A stretch of 64,000 nucleotides of DNA from Mesotoga infera (GTDB lineage Bacteria > Thermotogota > Thermotogae > Petrotogales > Kosmotogaceae). Made by a program: the position numbers and the translations under genes. Of the stretch, positions 1-7,913 are shown one piece after another. The notes under the pieces are model-generated. The model saw nothing but the letters and a program-made list of their open reading frames with translations. It was not told where the DNA came from and did no database searches. Numbering within the stretch: position 1 is the stretch's first letter; each line of letters opens with the position of its first letter. The stretch spans positions 434,001 through 498,000 of the forward strand of contig NZ_LS974202.1 of NCBI RefSeq assembly GCF_900157305.1. The letters are read 5' to 3'.

Positions 1-48
1 AAAGAGACCACAGATCTGGGCTGTGAATAAAAACCGCTAACGGTGATG

Positions 49-121
49 GAGGTCAGAGATGACGGATAAAAGGTTAGAAAGGCAAGGTCTTGGTACACTC
101 TCACCTCTGTCCTCTGACCTC
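49..121. repeat. Fragment of dispersed intergenic repeat (inverted arms)
   Basis: A 10-bp inverted repeat, GAGGTCAGAG at 49-58 and CTCTGACCTC at 112-121, brackets purine/pyrimidine-rich text with AAGGTCTTG in the middle. The same layout (AGGTGAGAGGT, then AAGRTCTTGA, then TAACCTCT) recurs in the repeat islands near 12050-12110 and 36830-36885. The rest of 1-267 shows no gene. Confidence 0.5.
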
Positions 122-267
122 AGGTTCCCAAAGACAGATTCGTGCTATCGGATGAAAAACTGCCCGCTTTTCTGACTCTTTCTGCAACTCTTTTCGACGG
201 ATAGCGTGTTTTGTGGCACGTAGTTGCATAATAATCGCTGAAAAGTAATTTGGCAGGGAGTGTTGTT

Positions 268-1293
268 ATGAAAAGAGGTTTTTCACTCGTTGAGCTGTTG
301 ATAGTTCTCTCTGTTGTGGTTTCGTTGATCGGAGTTGCAACTCCTCTTGCGCTGAATGCAGTAAAAAAGGCCAGAGCCGCTGCCGTCGCTTCGGATTTTA
401 AGGCTCTCTCAAAATCCCTCAAAACTTCGATCTATCTCGACGAAAGTCTTCCGGCCTCTATCGATAGGCTTGGAAGAAACACGGACAGGGCTTACGGAGT
501 CGCCTGGAGTAAAAATGGGAGCGACTACGAATTCGTTATATTCACCGATAGAGAAGTTGACACAAAAGCTCTCGCTGCGATTCTGCCAGATAGTGGAAAG
601 GGATTTCCTTCTGGCCGGTATGAGTTCCTAGCTGGCGGGTTATCGAATACGGATCTATCCAGCGCTTATTACCGTTTCTCTAGCGATGGAAGTTCTATAA
701 GCGCGAGCGGGGCTTTAGTAGATTATAACTTTTCTTTACTCGAGGGTCTTCCCTTCATATCTTCCCCCCCACCCCACGGGACATGGACTATAGTCGAAGG
801 CGGTCTTTCCTCCCAGACCGGAAAGGGCAAGAGAAACAAGGGAATTCTCGAAAGCGATGAAAGCATGAGAGACTATGAAATAGATGTAGTTCTTCAGTAT
901 ATAGACCCCGATGTCGATTCAAAAGACGCGAGGGGGTACAAGGTTCTTTTCCGCGCACAGGGAAACAATGCCAACAGCGCTGCCGGTTACTATCTGGATT
1001 TCGCCCCGGTTCGTCCAAGATTGGTATTACAGGAATTAAAAAACGGTTACGCAGGGAACGATATAGCCTACGTGGAATTGAAAGAACTCGCCGGATCGAA
1101 CTGGAAGACTACTTTGAACAATACGGTTCATACCCTGAAGATAGTAGCAAAGGGCTCACAGTTCAAAGTATATTTCAATGGAGTTCATGCCCTTTCCGCC
1201 AGCGACTCCACATTTGAAAGCGGAAGAGTCGGACTGGAGACTTATGGAAACGTAAAGGTCATATTCAAGAGCGTTACCATCAGATCTCTATAG
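268..1293 (+). CDS. Type IV prepilin-like protein with LamG/DUF1080-like C-terminal domain
   Basis: Likely secreted pseudopilin or pilin of 341 residues. The N-terminus MKRGFSLVELL is a prepilin peptidase site: cleavage after Gly, Phe at +1 and Glu at +5, followed by a hydrophobic helix to about residue 28. The ATG at 268 is chosen over an upstream in-frame TTG at 250 because AGGGAG sits 7 bases before it and it puts the prepilin motif at the very start. Residues about 165-341 look like a concanavalin-type beta-sandwich (LamG/DUF1080-like): GYYLDF, then LKIVAKGSQFKVYFNG and GRVGLETYG. The same module opens the 1728-residue surface protein starting at 15102. No assembly genes (PilB, PilC, PilD) are nearby, so it is an orphan. 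The pilin call is firm; the ligand of the sandwich domain is unknown. Confidence 0.85.
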   Translation: MKRGFSLVELLIVLSVVVSLIGVATPLALNAVKKARAAAVASDFKALSKSLKTSIYLDESLPASIDRLGRNTDRAYGVAWSKNGSDYEFVIFTDREVDTKALAAILPDSGKGFPSGRYEFLAGGLSNTDLSSAYYRFSSDGSSISASGALVDYNFSLLEGLPFISSPPPHGTWTIVEGGLSSQTGKGKRNKGILESDESMRDYEIDVVLQYIDPDVDSKDARGYKVLFRAQGNNANSAAGYYLDFAPVRPRLVLQELKNGYAGNDIAYVELKELAGSNWKTTLNNTVHTLKIVAKGSQFKVYFNGVHALSASDSTFESGRVGLETYGNVKVIFKSVTIRSL

Positions 1294-1379
1294 AAACCGA
1301 TGGACCAACCGGATCGATTCCTGTGAAAAAAATTCTGCATAACGATGGTAAAGTATAGGATTACTCTTCTAGGAGAAGT

Positions 1380-2561
1380 ATGGACTCTAGTGCGAGCAAA
1401 TTAAGAACTTTTATAAACTTGATTAGAAAGGAAAGATCACAGAACAATTCCATAGTCCAAAAAGCTTTGGAGACGAATCTACGCAGGATGTACTATCTAG
1501 CCCTGGTAGTTATTCCAATGCATATCGCGTATGTGGTCATGTTCTGGATTACTGAACCTTCCTCTGGCGAAGAAGCTGTTTGGCGAACGGGTATAATAGT
1601 AGTCCATTCGATTCATCTGATCGTCAGTCTCGCTTTAGCGATAATTATTTCCAGAGCCAAAAGGCAAAACCATTTATCGAATAAGGCTGTCTTTATTCAG
1701 TACGCTTTTATCGTTTCGCTTTCAGCCATGGCGATCTCTCTGGTGACCATCGACCAGCACGTGACTACCAACATAACACCTTTTCTTGTTCTCTGTTTGG
1801 GATTGGCAGTTATCTTTCTTTTAAGACCGACGTCAGCTTTCATAATCTTTTCAGTTGTTCTAACGGCTTACCTGCTTTTGATCGGTATTGTCCAGAAGGA
1901 ACCCGCCATACTTTTGACCAACAGAGTGAACGGTATCACCTTCGTCGTATTCGGAATGTACCTTTCACTAATTTTATGGAATACAACCCGAAAGAATCTC
2001 TTCCAGGAAGAGGAGATCAAAAGGCAGCAGAAAGAACTCGAAGAAAAAAACGCAGAACTCCAGCGACTAGCATTTTTCGATACTCTCACCGGTCTTTACA
2101 ACAGGAGAAAATGGTTTGAATTTGCCGAGGAAGAGAGCCGATTGATCTGTAGATACAATATCAGGAGCAGTGTGGTGCTCATGGATATTGATCACTTCAA
2201 AAAAATAAATGACGACTATGGCCATCCTATAGGGGACAAGATTCTGAAGGAAATCGCGGACCTGTTGAAAAAAAACCTCCGTGCCGTGGATAAACTTTGC
2301 CGCTGGGGCGGAGAGGAGTTTATTTTTTTGCTTCCCAATACATCCGTCGAAGAGGCTAGAAAAGTTGCCGAAAAACTCCGAACTTTGATCGAGCAGGCCG
2401 AGTTTTCAATCGATGGAGAAAGCATAAGAGTAAAAGCGAGTTTCGGGATTGCATCTATAAAATGTGAGGAAAACCCCATAGATAGAGCTTATGAACGCGT
2501 TGACAGGGCTCTATATATGGCCAAGCAAGGTGGTCGGAACATAGTCGTGTCCGAAACATGA
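1380..2561 (+). CDS. Membrane-bound diguanylate cyclase (GGDEF)
   Basis: Makes cyclic di-GMP from two GTP. 393 residues: about six hydrophobic segments between residues 37 and 201, a short charged coiled coil at 205-230, then a GGDEF domain from about 235 to the end. The active-site signature is GGEEF, a catalytically competent variant. An inhibitory I-site RAVD lies exactly five residues before it, so product feedback is expected. DxLTGLYNRR and DIDHFKKIND are typical. AGGAGAAGT precedes the ATG. The membrane part does not match a sensor domain I can name (loosely MASE-like). It is monocistronic and lies next to the prepilin gene; c-di-GMP often controls pili and adhesion, but a functional link here is only inferred from position. 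Confidence 0.93.
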   Translation: MDSSASKLRTFINLIRKERSQNNSIVQKALETNLRRMYYLALVVIPMHIAYVVMFWITEPSSGEEAVWRTGIIVVHSIHLIVSLALAIIISRAKRQNHLSNKAVFIQYAFIVSLSAMAISLVTIDQHVTTNITPFLVLCLGLAVIFLLRPTSAFIIFSVVLTAYLLLIGIVQKEPAILLTNRVNGITFVVFGMYLSLILWNTTRKNLFQEEEIKRQQKELEEKNAELQRLAFFDTLTGLYNRRKWFEFAEEESRLICRYNIRSSVVLMDIDHFKKINDDYGHPIGDKILKEIADLLKKNLRAVDKLCRWGGEEFIFLLPNTSVEEARKVAEKLRTLIEQAEFSIDGESIRVKASFGIASIKCEENPIDRAYERVDRALYMAKQGGRNIVVSET

Positions 2562-2605
2562 GCCGATTATTCGACTTGCGGAGATTCTTGGTACATCGCA
2601 ATCGG

Positions 2606-3145
2606 TTACAACTTTCTGCCAAGACTATAAGCTTCTTCAAGGGCCCGTTCTCTAATTTCTATGGGATTTTCACTGCATAACCCGAACTTGCAGGCGAACT
2701 CCATGGAGAGAAACTCACAGATCTCTCTAAAACTCTTTTCAACTATCTCGGCACCGGAGTTGGGATCCTCTCCACCATAAGTCATAAGAAGGACCATTCT
2801 CTTCCCTTTGAATGATTTTTCAAAGTCCATCGCGTAAAGTCTGTCGACAAAGGTTTTCAACTGCGCTGTCATGTTCCACCAGTAGATAGGAGTAGCGAGC
2901 ACTATGACATCCGCGGCCTCTACTTCTCTATAAAGCTGCTGCATGTCGTCGCTTATGACACACACTTTCGGACCGGTCTTGCAATTGTCGCAGGCCATGC
3001 AGGGCTTTATGCTCTTCTCGTGTAGAATCGCGGTATACTCTTCAACACCGCTGTGATTCTCCCTGACTCCCTCCAGAAATCTTTTCAGAACCACAGAGGT
3101 GTTTCCCTTGATTCTCGGACTTGCAAGAACTGAAAATACTCTCAC
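2606..3145 (-). CDS. Iron-sulfur flavoprotein / NADPH-dependent FMN reductase family
   Basis: 179-residue flavodoxin-fold protein. It starts SPRIKGNTS, an FMN phosphate-binding loop of the WrbA/ISF type, and has ATPIYWWNMTAQLK around the flavin site. Residues about 49-62 contain C-x2-C-x2-C-x6-C (CMACDNCKTGPKVC), the compact cysteine motif that binds a 4Fe-4S cluster in archaeal and bacterial iron-sulfur flavoproteins. It likely moves electrons in the cytoplasm, for example in oxygen or quinone detoxification; the partner is unknown. The start is GTG, right after the stop of the flavodoxin-domain gene (5-bp gap), so the two form an operon. Confidence 0.85.
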   Translation of the reverse strand: MRVFSVLASPRIKGNTSVVLKRFLEGVRENHSGVEEYTAILHEKSIKPCMACDNCKTGPKVCVISDDMQQLYREVEAADVIVLATPIYWWNMTAQLKTFVDRLYAMDFEKSFKGKRMVLLMTYGGEDPNSGAEIVEKSFREICEFLSMEFACKFGLCSENPIEIRERALEEAYSLGRKL

Positions 3146-3150
3146 TTACA

Positions 3151-3702
3151 TCACTGCCCCTTCTTGATGAATTCTTCGACACTTTCTACCAGTGGCGCTA
3201 TGCTCTTCCTGTTTACCCAGTTCACCGGCGTGGAGTACGATGCCAGCATGCCTTTCTCGTCGTTCGTGAGGGAGGCTTTTCTCTTCTTTCTGATGAGCTT
3301 CTTCCTGAGAAGATACATCAGAAACCTGTCAACTAGATTCAGTCTTTTGTAATCGAAGGCTCCCCTGAAGTGATAATACTCCACTTTTTCCTTCATTTCA
3401 TCGGCAAAGTTGTTGTTTTTCACCTCTTCGATAACTTCGGGATGGGCAGGAGAAGCACCCACCGAGAAAACGATGACCTTTTTATCCCTGAGCATGTCGA
3501 AATTCCTCTTGATCACCGACAAACCGATTATACCCACCGCATAAAGCGCACCACCGAAGACAACTACGTCGTAGTTTCCGAGTCTTTTCATATCGAACGA
3601 AGAGATGTCGAAAATATCCGCCCCGGTATCTTCGGCAATCCATCTGGCATATTTTTCGCAGCTCCCGTATTTTGATTTGTATAGCACAACCACTCTCGAC
3701 AA
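3151..3702 (-). CDS. Flavodoxin-domain protein (HemG-like)
   Basis: Flavodoxin-fold protein of about 183 residues. The N-terminus VVLYKSKYGSCEKYARWIA is the FMN phosphate loop, and DYDVVVFGGALYA and SVGASPAH follow flavodoxin/protoporphyrinogen-oxidase-like (HemG, PF12724) patterns. TTG at 3702 is chosen because GGGGGA lies just upstream; the longer in-frame TTG at 3723 has no ribosome site. First gene of a two-gene operon with the iron-sulfur flavoprotein, which suggests a redox pair. No heme genes are adjacent, so a HemG function should not be assumed. Confidence 0.8.
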   Translation of the reverse strand: MSRVVVLYKSKYGSCEKYARWIAEDTGADIFDISSFDMKRLGNYDVVVFGGALYAVGIIGLSVIKRNFDMLRDKKVIVFSVGASPAHPEVIEEVKNNNFADEMKEKVEYYHFRGAFDYKRLNLVDRFLMYLLRKKLIRKKRKASLTNDEKGMLASYSTPVNWVNRKSIAPLVESVEEFIKKGQ

Positions 3703-3777
3703 AGCGATTCCCCCATAAAACAAGATTCTTCAAAGAATTGTACCATCAGTTGAATATCGTGTATCTCCAAGAAGAAA

Positions 3778-3797
3778 AGGCCCCGTTAAGGGCCTTC
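3778..3797 (-). terminator. Intrinsic terminator of the 3818-4327 gene
   Basis: Perfect 7-bp stem AAGGCCC/GGGCCTT with a 6-base loop, followed on the minus strand by TTTTCTTCTT. It lies about 20 bases past the stop codon of the secreted protein. Confidence 0.8.
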
Positions 3798-3817
3798 ACC
3801 ATTTTATTTCAAATCTA

Positions 3818-4327
3818 TCAGAAGTAAACGTCGAAACCCATCAATACGGGCAGAGGCCAGAAGTACAGAGAGTAATTGAGCCTGTCTGTCATCTTAGTAA
3901 TGTCGATGATGCTCAGAGCTGGCGATATCTGGGGCATGGAGAATTTCCCTTTGGAAAACGAGTACGTCGAAGAGCCTCGCAATCCAACCGCTACCATGAA
4001 CTTCCTTCCGAAGAAGGGGAACGACAGATTCTCGATGCCCGTGAAAAGCCTTCCGCTTATTCCAAGTTCAAAACTCGCTCCCCCTGGATCGGAGCTATAG
4101 GAGACCGTCGGACCGGCATAAAGCATCATCTGTGTGAAATCCAGCGGACCGACACTCCAGGGGTCGGTTAATTTGAACCCTATGTGGTAATATCCTCTGG
4201 CCGAGAAGGTTTGCAGGATGAAGGGAAAATACGCTATCGACCCTCCCATATTGTTGGTGTTGAAAGTATAGCCGAAAGTCGAAACGGCTAGAGCTACGAG
4301 AATCAGTAGAAGCAACGCTTTCTTCAT
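3818..4327 (-). CDS. Secreted protein, probable small outer-membrane beta-barrel
   Basis: 169 residues with a clear signal peptide (MKKALLLLILVALAVSTFG). The mature part is rich in alternating aromatic and glycine strands, and the chain ends in DVYF, a terminal phenylalanine typical of outer-membrane barrels recognised by BamA. GGGAGGTG precedes the ATG and its own terminator follows, so it is a single-gene unit. No family recognised. The barrel call rests on composition and terminal residue only. Confidence 0.75.
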   Translation of the reverse strand: MKKALLLLILVALAVSTFGYTFNTNNMGGSIAYFPFILQTFSARGYYHIGFKLTDPWSVGPLDFTQMMLYAGPTVSYSSDPGGASFELGISGRLFTGIENLSFPFFGRKFMVAVGLRGSSTYSFSKGKFSMPQISPALSIIDITKMTDRLNYSLYFWPLPVLMGFDVYF

Positions 4328-4461
4328 TTTTTCACCTCCCGGCCTTAGTATAACATTTCTCTCCTTTCCCGAGCCAGAAACCTTGAAACCTCTTTCCGGT
4401 CGCTAAAGTTAGAAACCGTCCTCTTGCCTGGAAAAGTGAAAAAAACGAGTTGTCTCTCAGT

Positions 4462-6387
4462 CTAGATCTTGCGTTTCAACTTGAGGATCGTAATAGACAG
4501 TCCCAGAGCGAGCATCGAGGCGTATATGGTGATGGTTTCGCTCCGGGTCAAATCGTCTGACTCTTCGGGAATTTGTGCAGCTTCTTCCCTCGCCCTGCCT
4601 CCGATATTGAAATCGGGCATCTCCGCCGGGGGTTGCATGTTTGGCCTCCCCTCGGCCATGCCACCAGCATCGGCAGGCATTCCTTGAGGAGCTTGCATAT
4701 CGGGGGGTTGCATATTCTGCACTCTTTCCTCCCTCGCGGCCCCGAACCTCATAGCGTCGGGATTTTGAAAGTTACGGTTCTGAACGACGATGTTTGCCAT
4801 CTGACTTTCCATTTTCAGAAGTATCCATTCCCTCATTTGAGCGGTAATTTCATGGCCTTTTACCACTGTGATTTCTTCTTCCGTAGAACCGACTGACCCA
4901 GTACCCGTCGCCTCGCCAGTCTCACTCGACGCGGTGCTCTCCCATTCTTTTATCAACTGGACGAGCGTTTCCTCGGGAAGCATCTCGAGAGGATCGATAT
5001 TCTCTGCATTCCTGTTGTTCCTCAAGGGCATCGCGTTAACCGGAGCATTCAAGCCCTCGTTGTCGGCCACGGGAATTCTTGAGAAAGAAATGTTCGCCGT
5101 ATCAGATCCATCGCTTTTGGAGGGAAGCTCCCCGCTAAGTTGCTTTAAGATCGCTTCTACTCTTACACTGTTGTAGTCGATCAGTCCTGAGCTCCGACCG
5201 TCAGTAGAATTGAAGGAGGCCAGGAATTGCTCGTACGAATACAAAGCCGTGGGGTCGTTCTTGACGTACGGATCGATCATCGCAGCGACTTCTTCGACCC
5301 GGCTATTGAAGAGTTCATCGTTCAGATAGCCGTCTATTATCCGCCGAAGATATTCATGGTATCTTTCCAGGTACTCTTCATTTGCCAGCAGCCTGTTCAC
5401 TATCGGAAGTGAAGCCATATTGACGGCCGGAGAATCTATGTAGAAAGTGTCGCCGCTTCCTCTGGCCCCGCCGAATCCCCCGAATCCCCCGAAGGCCATA
5501 TTGAAGTCCCAGGGTATCATCACGAATCGGCCGTTGTTGTCATAAAGATAGTAGTTGTGGCTCATTCCTCCCAGTATCGAGTCCATGCTCCCGGCGGCCA
5601 TACAAAGAGCGTAATACTTGAGAAAGGAGTCTATGTCCAGTACTTTTTCAAGCTCCTCGTAGGTACCTTCCTGCAAAACCTTCAACATCTCCACAATTGA
5701 GCTTCTGTCGCTAGTTTTCTCGTTGGTTTGAAGGGCAAGACCGGGGTAGCTTTGCGGATCGTCGTCTATGTAAACCAGGTTGGCACCGGTGCCTTCCGGT
5801 TTGTAAAGGTCTCCGTAACCGTAAGCAAAGTGATCGCGCACGAAGTTTTCATCAATGTTTTCGACTCCCAGATAAAGCCCGAAGTACTGGCCGTTTATAT
5901 ACAACGCGACGTAAGTCGTCCTCGGAGTTTCTAGACCAAGCATTTCCGAAATCTCGTACGTCAGGTACTCTCTCATGAACGAGGGGTCGGAGAAACCGTT
6001 GTTGAGGTTTATCTTGGTTATTCCGAAAAGGTTCTGACCCTTGATATAGTGGTTGAAGTCGAGCTTGAAGCTGTAACGGTTAGAAGTGGAGTTTCTTGCC
6101 TGTGCAAGCGAGGAGTTGCCTTTGGGTCTGATCCCGACGTTTTTTATGCGATAGCCGTTGTAAACTACGTTACACATGATGTATTCTTCCATACGCGCCT
6201 GATCGAACATATTCTGAAGCTCGGCCTCGTCAACCTCTATATATACATCTATAACTCTGTGGTGAGGGAAAAGAACGGCGTCCGTCGGATTTCTGACAGT
6301 CTGCGGATCTCCCTCGAAGGCACCGAAAAAGATCACTGTCAGTAAGCCAAACAATATCAATCCCGACACCTTTAAGAACTTTCTCAT
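4462..6387 (-). CDS. cotH: CotH kinase family protein
   Basis: 641 residues: N-terminal signal or anchor (1-24), CotH domain about 40-400, low-complexity Met/Pro/Gln/Ala-rich stretch about 545-610, and a C-terminal membrane helix ending KLKRKI. CotH proteins are atypical protein kinases, first known from spore coat. The hallmark pieces are visible: RPKGNSS, the substrate-side region NLNNGFSDPSFMREYLTYE, and MIPWDFNMAFGG, the metal-binding Asp-Phe-Asn region. A glycine-rich GGFGGFGGARG follows it. The location should be outside the cytoplasmic membrane. It is the last gene of an operon with DUF4956 and VTC proteins, a trio known in many bacteria. The target is unknown; autophosphorylation or surface protein phosphorylation are possibilities. 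Confidence 0.92.
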   Translation of the reverse strand: MRKFLKVSGLILFGLLTVIFFGAFEGDPQTVRNPTDAVLFPHHRVIDVYIEVDEAELQNMFDQARMEEYIMCNVVYNGYRIKNVGIRPKGNSSLAQARNSTSNRYSFKLDFNHYIKGQNLFGITKINLNNGFSDPSFMREYLTYEISEMLGLETPRTTYVALYINGQYFGLYLGVENIDENFVRDHFAYGYGDLYKPEGTGANLVYIDDDPQSYPGLALQTNEKTSDRSSIVEMLKVLQEGTYEELEKVLDIDSFLKYYALCMAAGSMDSILGGMSHNYYLYDNNGRFVMIPWDFNMAFGGFGGFGGARGSGDTFYIDSPAVNMASLPIVNRLLANEEYLERYHEYLRRIIDGYLNDELFNSRVEEVAAMIDPYVKNDPTALYSYEQFLASFNSTDGRSSGLIDYNSVRVEAILKQLSGELPSKSDGSDTANISFSRIPVADNEGLNAPVNAMPLRNNRNAENIDPLEMLPEETLVQLIKEWESTASSETGEATGTGSVGSTEEEITVVKGHEITAQMREWILLKMESQMANIVVQNRNFQNPDAMRFGAAREERVQNMQPPDMQAPQGMPADAGGMAEGRPNMQPPAEMPDFNIGGRAREEAAQIPEESDDLTRSETITIYASMLALGLSITILKLKRKI

Positions 6388-6399
6388 ACCATCGCCCCG

Positions 6400-7080
6400 C
6401 TAAGCAGCGTAATCACCGTTGTAACTTATAAGAACGGCGTTCGATACGCTGTCGATTGATTTGAGTTCATTGATGAAATCAATTTCCCCGTTTTTGATGC
6501 GCAATTCCACAGAAAGTTCGATATTTTCCCCCGTGACCGTTTTCGATTTAATGTTGTACCTTTTGACCTTGTCCTTCAGCTTTTCAAGTATCGCCTTCTC
6601 GGCTTCTGAATTTAAGTAGTCCAGCAGAAGTATGTAGGGCGATGTCTGTGACTTGAAGTTGGCGAAAACAAGAAGGATTATGCCGATGATCACCGAGCCC
6701 ATAACCGCGAGCAGATAAAAAGAGGCGCCCGTGACTATCCCCACGGCAATAGCCCAGAACATGAAGACTATGTCCATCGGGTCTTTAATAGCGGTTCTGA
6801 ACCTCACGATACTTAGAGCGCCCACCATTCCCAGCGAAAGCACGATGTTGGTCGTCACGGCCATTATTACCAGGGAGGTAACCATGGCTATCATGACCAG
6901 CGATACGTTGAAACTCTTGGTGTACATTATTCCCTGGAAGGTCCTCTTATATACCTGAAAGATGAAAATACCGATGAGAAAGGTTATGAGCAGTGTTATC
7001 GCCGTATCGGCAGCCGATATCTGCGATGCCGAGAAGTTTTCCAGAAAACTGTTTTTGAATATGTCTTTGAATGTCTCCAT
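6400..7080 (-). CDS. DUF4956 membrane protein
   Basis: 226 residues with about four membrane helices between residues 20 and 145 (for example ITLLITFLIGIFIFQVY and VIIGIILLVFANF), then a soluble alpha/beta C-terminal domain. The segment GMVGALSIVRFRTAIKDPMD is the DUF4956 signature between helices. The family is usually encoded beside VTC-domain polyphosphate polymerases, as here (13 bases from VTC, 12 bases from CotH). It may form the membrane part of a polyphosphate or phosphorylated-polymer complex. Family assignment is firm; biochemistry is unknown. Confidence 0.9.
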   Translation of the reverse strand: METFKDIFKNSFLENFSASQISAADTAITLLITFLIGIFIFQVYKRTFQGIMYTKSFNVSLVMIAMVTSLVIMAVTTNIVLSLGMVGALSIVRFRTAIKDPMDIVFMFWAIAVGIVTGASFYLLAVMGSVIIGIILLVFANFKSQTSPYILLLDYLNSEAEKAILEKLKDKVKRYNIKSKTVTGENIELSVELRIKNGEIDFINELKSIDSVSNAVLISYNGDYAA

Positions 7081-7093
7081 GCCTATCCTCCTA

Positions 7094-7786
7094 TTAATAC
7101 AAATAGTTGTATTTTCTGCCTATTACATATTTGGATGCGCTGCTCCTGAACCTTCCAATACTCTGAACGATGTTTTTTATGTGAGAGGGAAAGAATCCGT
7201 CGTACTTGATCTCGAGTATCATGAGATCGCTCCCGGAGCATGTGAAGGAACCGTTCCTGTCGAAGATATCTAGATTGTTGTTGCCCGTCGATAGATTCCT
7301 GTCAAAGGTAATTCTCAGGTTGGCCGCTCTGAGACAGTAAGCCTCGCGATTGTAGCGAACCAGTACTTTTGGTTTCAAAGTTCTGGTCTTTATTCCTTCG
7401 TAGAAATCTATGAACTCGTACGGTCTTTCCTCCAATAAGAAGGAAGCCCGGCCTTTCATTATCTCTTCGTATTCGTCTCTGTAAATGATACGGCTGACCT
7501 TATGAGTCAGGTCTCCGTTTCTGGTCTTCTTTTCCAGCTTGATAACGCTATCGCTGAAGTTGTATATCCGTATCCTGTATTTAGTTCTGTTGTTTGTTCC
7601 ACTGATTTTCTCGCGGTATGCCGAGTTGTAGATGTCGTCGAAATACAGACTGATTATTTCGTAGTCGCCTTTACCGTTGCCGTTTCGATCGACCTCCATG
7701 ATGTGCCCGATCTTGCTCTTGATAGAGAGATAATCGAAATAGTTTATATGATACTTGAGTTCGTGCCTTCCCCTGATCTCTTCCAT
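7094..7786 (-). CDS. VTC-domain polyphosphate polymerase-like protein
   Basis: 230 residues, essentially one VTC domain, the tunnel-shaped fold that in yeast Vtc4 makes polyphosphate from ATP. Expected basic tunnel residues are present: RHELKY near the N-terminus, KYRIRIY, KLEKKTR, KPKVLVRYNREAY, and the metal-binding LEIKYDG near the end. It lacks SPX and membrane domains, as is normal in bacteria. GGAGG lies before the ATG. First gene of the leftward operon. Its promoter faces the PhoB-like regulator gene across a symmetric operator, which fits control by phosphate. Confidence 0.92.
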   Translation of the reverse strand: MEEIRGRHELKYHINYFDYLSIKSKIGHIMEVDRNGNGKGDYEIISLYFDDIYNSAYREKISGTNNRTKYRIRIYNFSDSVIKLEKKTRNGDLTHKVSRIIYRDEYEEIMKGRASFLLEERPYEFIDFYEGIKTRTLKPKVLVRYNREAYCLRAANLRITFDRNLSTGNNNLDIFDRNGSFTCSGSDLMILEIKYDGFFPSHIKNIVQSIGRFRSSASKYVIGRKYNYLY

Positions 7787-7814
7787 TTGGTTCCTCCATT
7801 TTCATTGTCGATCG

Positions 7815-7820
7815 ATTTTA
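7815..7820 (-). promoter_or_regulatory. -10 element of the VTC/DUF4956/CotH operon
   Basis: TAAAAT on the minus strand, separated by exactly 9 bases from the left edge of the symmetric operator at 7830-7872. There is no -35 hexamer; the operator occupies that place, as in Pho-activated promoters. Leader of about 20 bases to the VTC start. Confidence 0.55.
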
Positions 7821-7829
7821 AGTAGCCTG

Positions 7830-7872
7830 TGTCACAGAATTATCACAGCTGCTCTGTGATCGATTTGTGACA
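7830..7872. promoter_or_regulatory. Mirror-symmetric Pho-box-like operator
   Basis: TGTCACA(5)ATCACAG(5)CTGTGAT(5)TGTGACA: each half carries two TCACA units 11 bp apart, and the second half is the exact inverse of the first around position 7851. Eleven-base direct repeats just upstream of a -10 box are the layout of PhoB/PhoP boxes. It lies between the polyphosphate operon and a PhoB-like regulator, so each half would activate one direction. The identification is inferred; the symmetry is directly visible. Confidence 0.7.
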
Positions 7873-7881
7873 TAGCGATAC

Positions 7882-7887
7882 TAGAAT
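7882..7887 (+). promoter_or_regulatory. -10 element of the response regulator/kinase operon
   Basis: TAGAAT, 9 bases from the right edge of the operator, the same distance as on the other side. No -35 hexamer is seen. GGGAGGT lies before the ATG at 7914. Confidence 0.5.
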
Positions 7888-7913
7888 AAAGTTATACCGG
7901 ACAGGGAGGTCGT

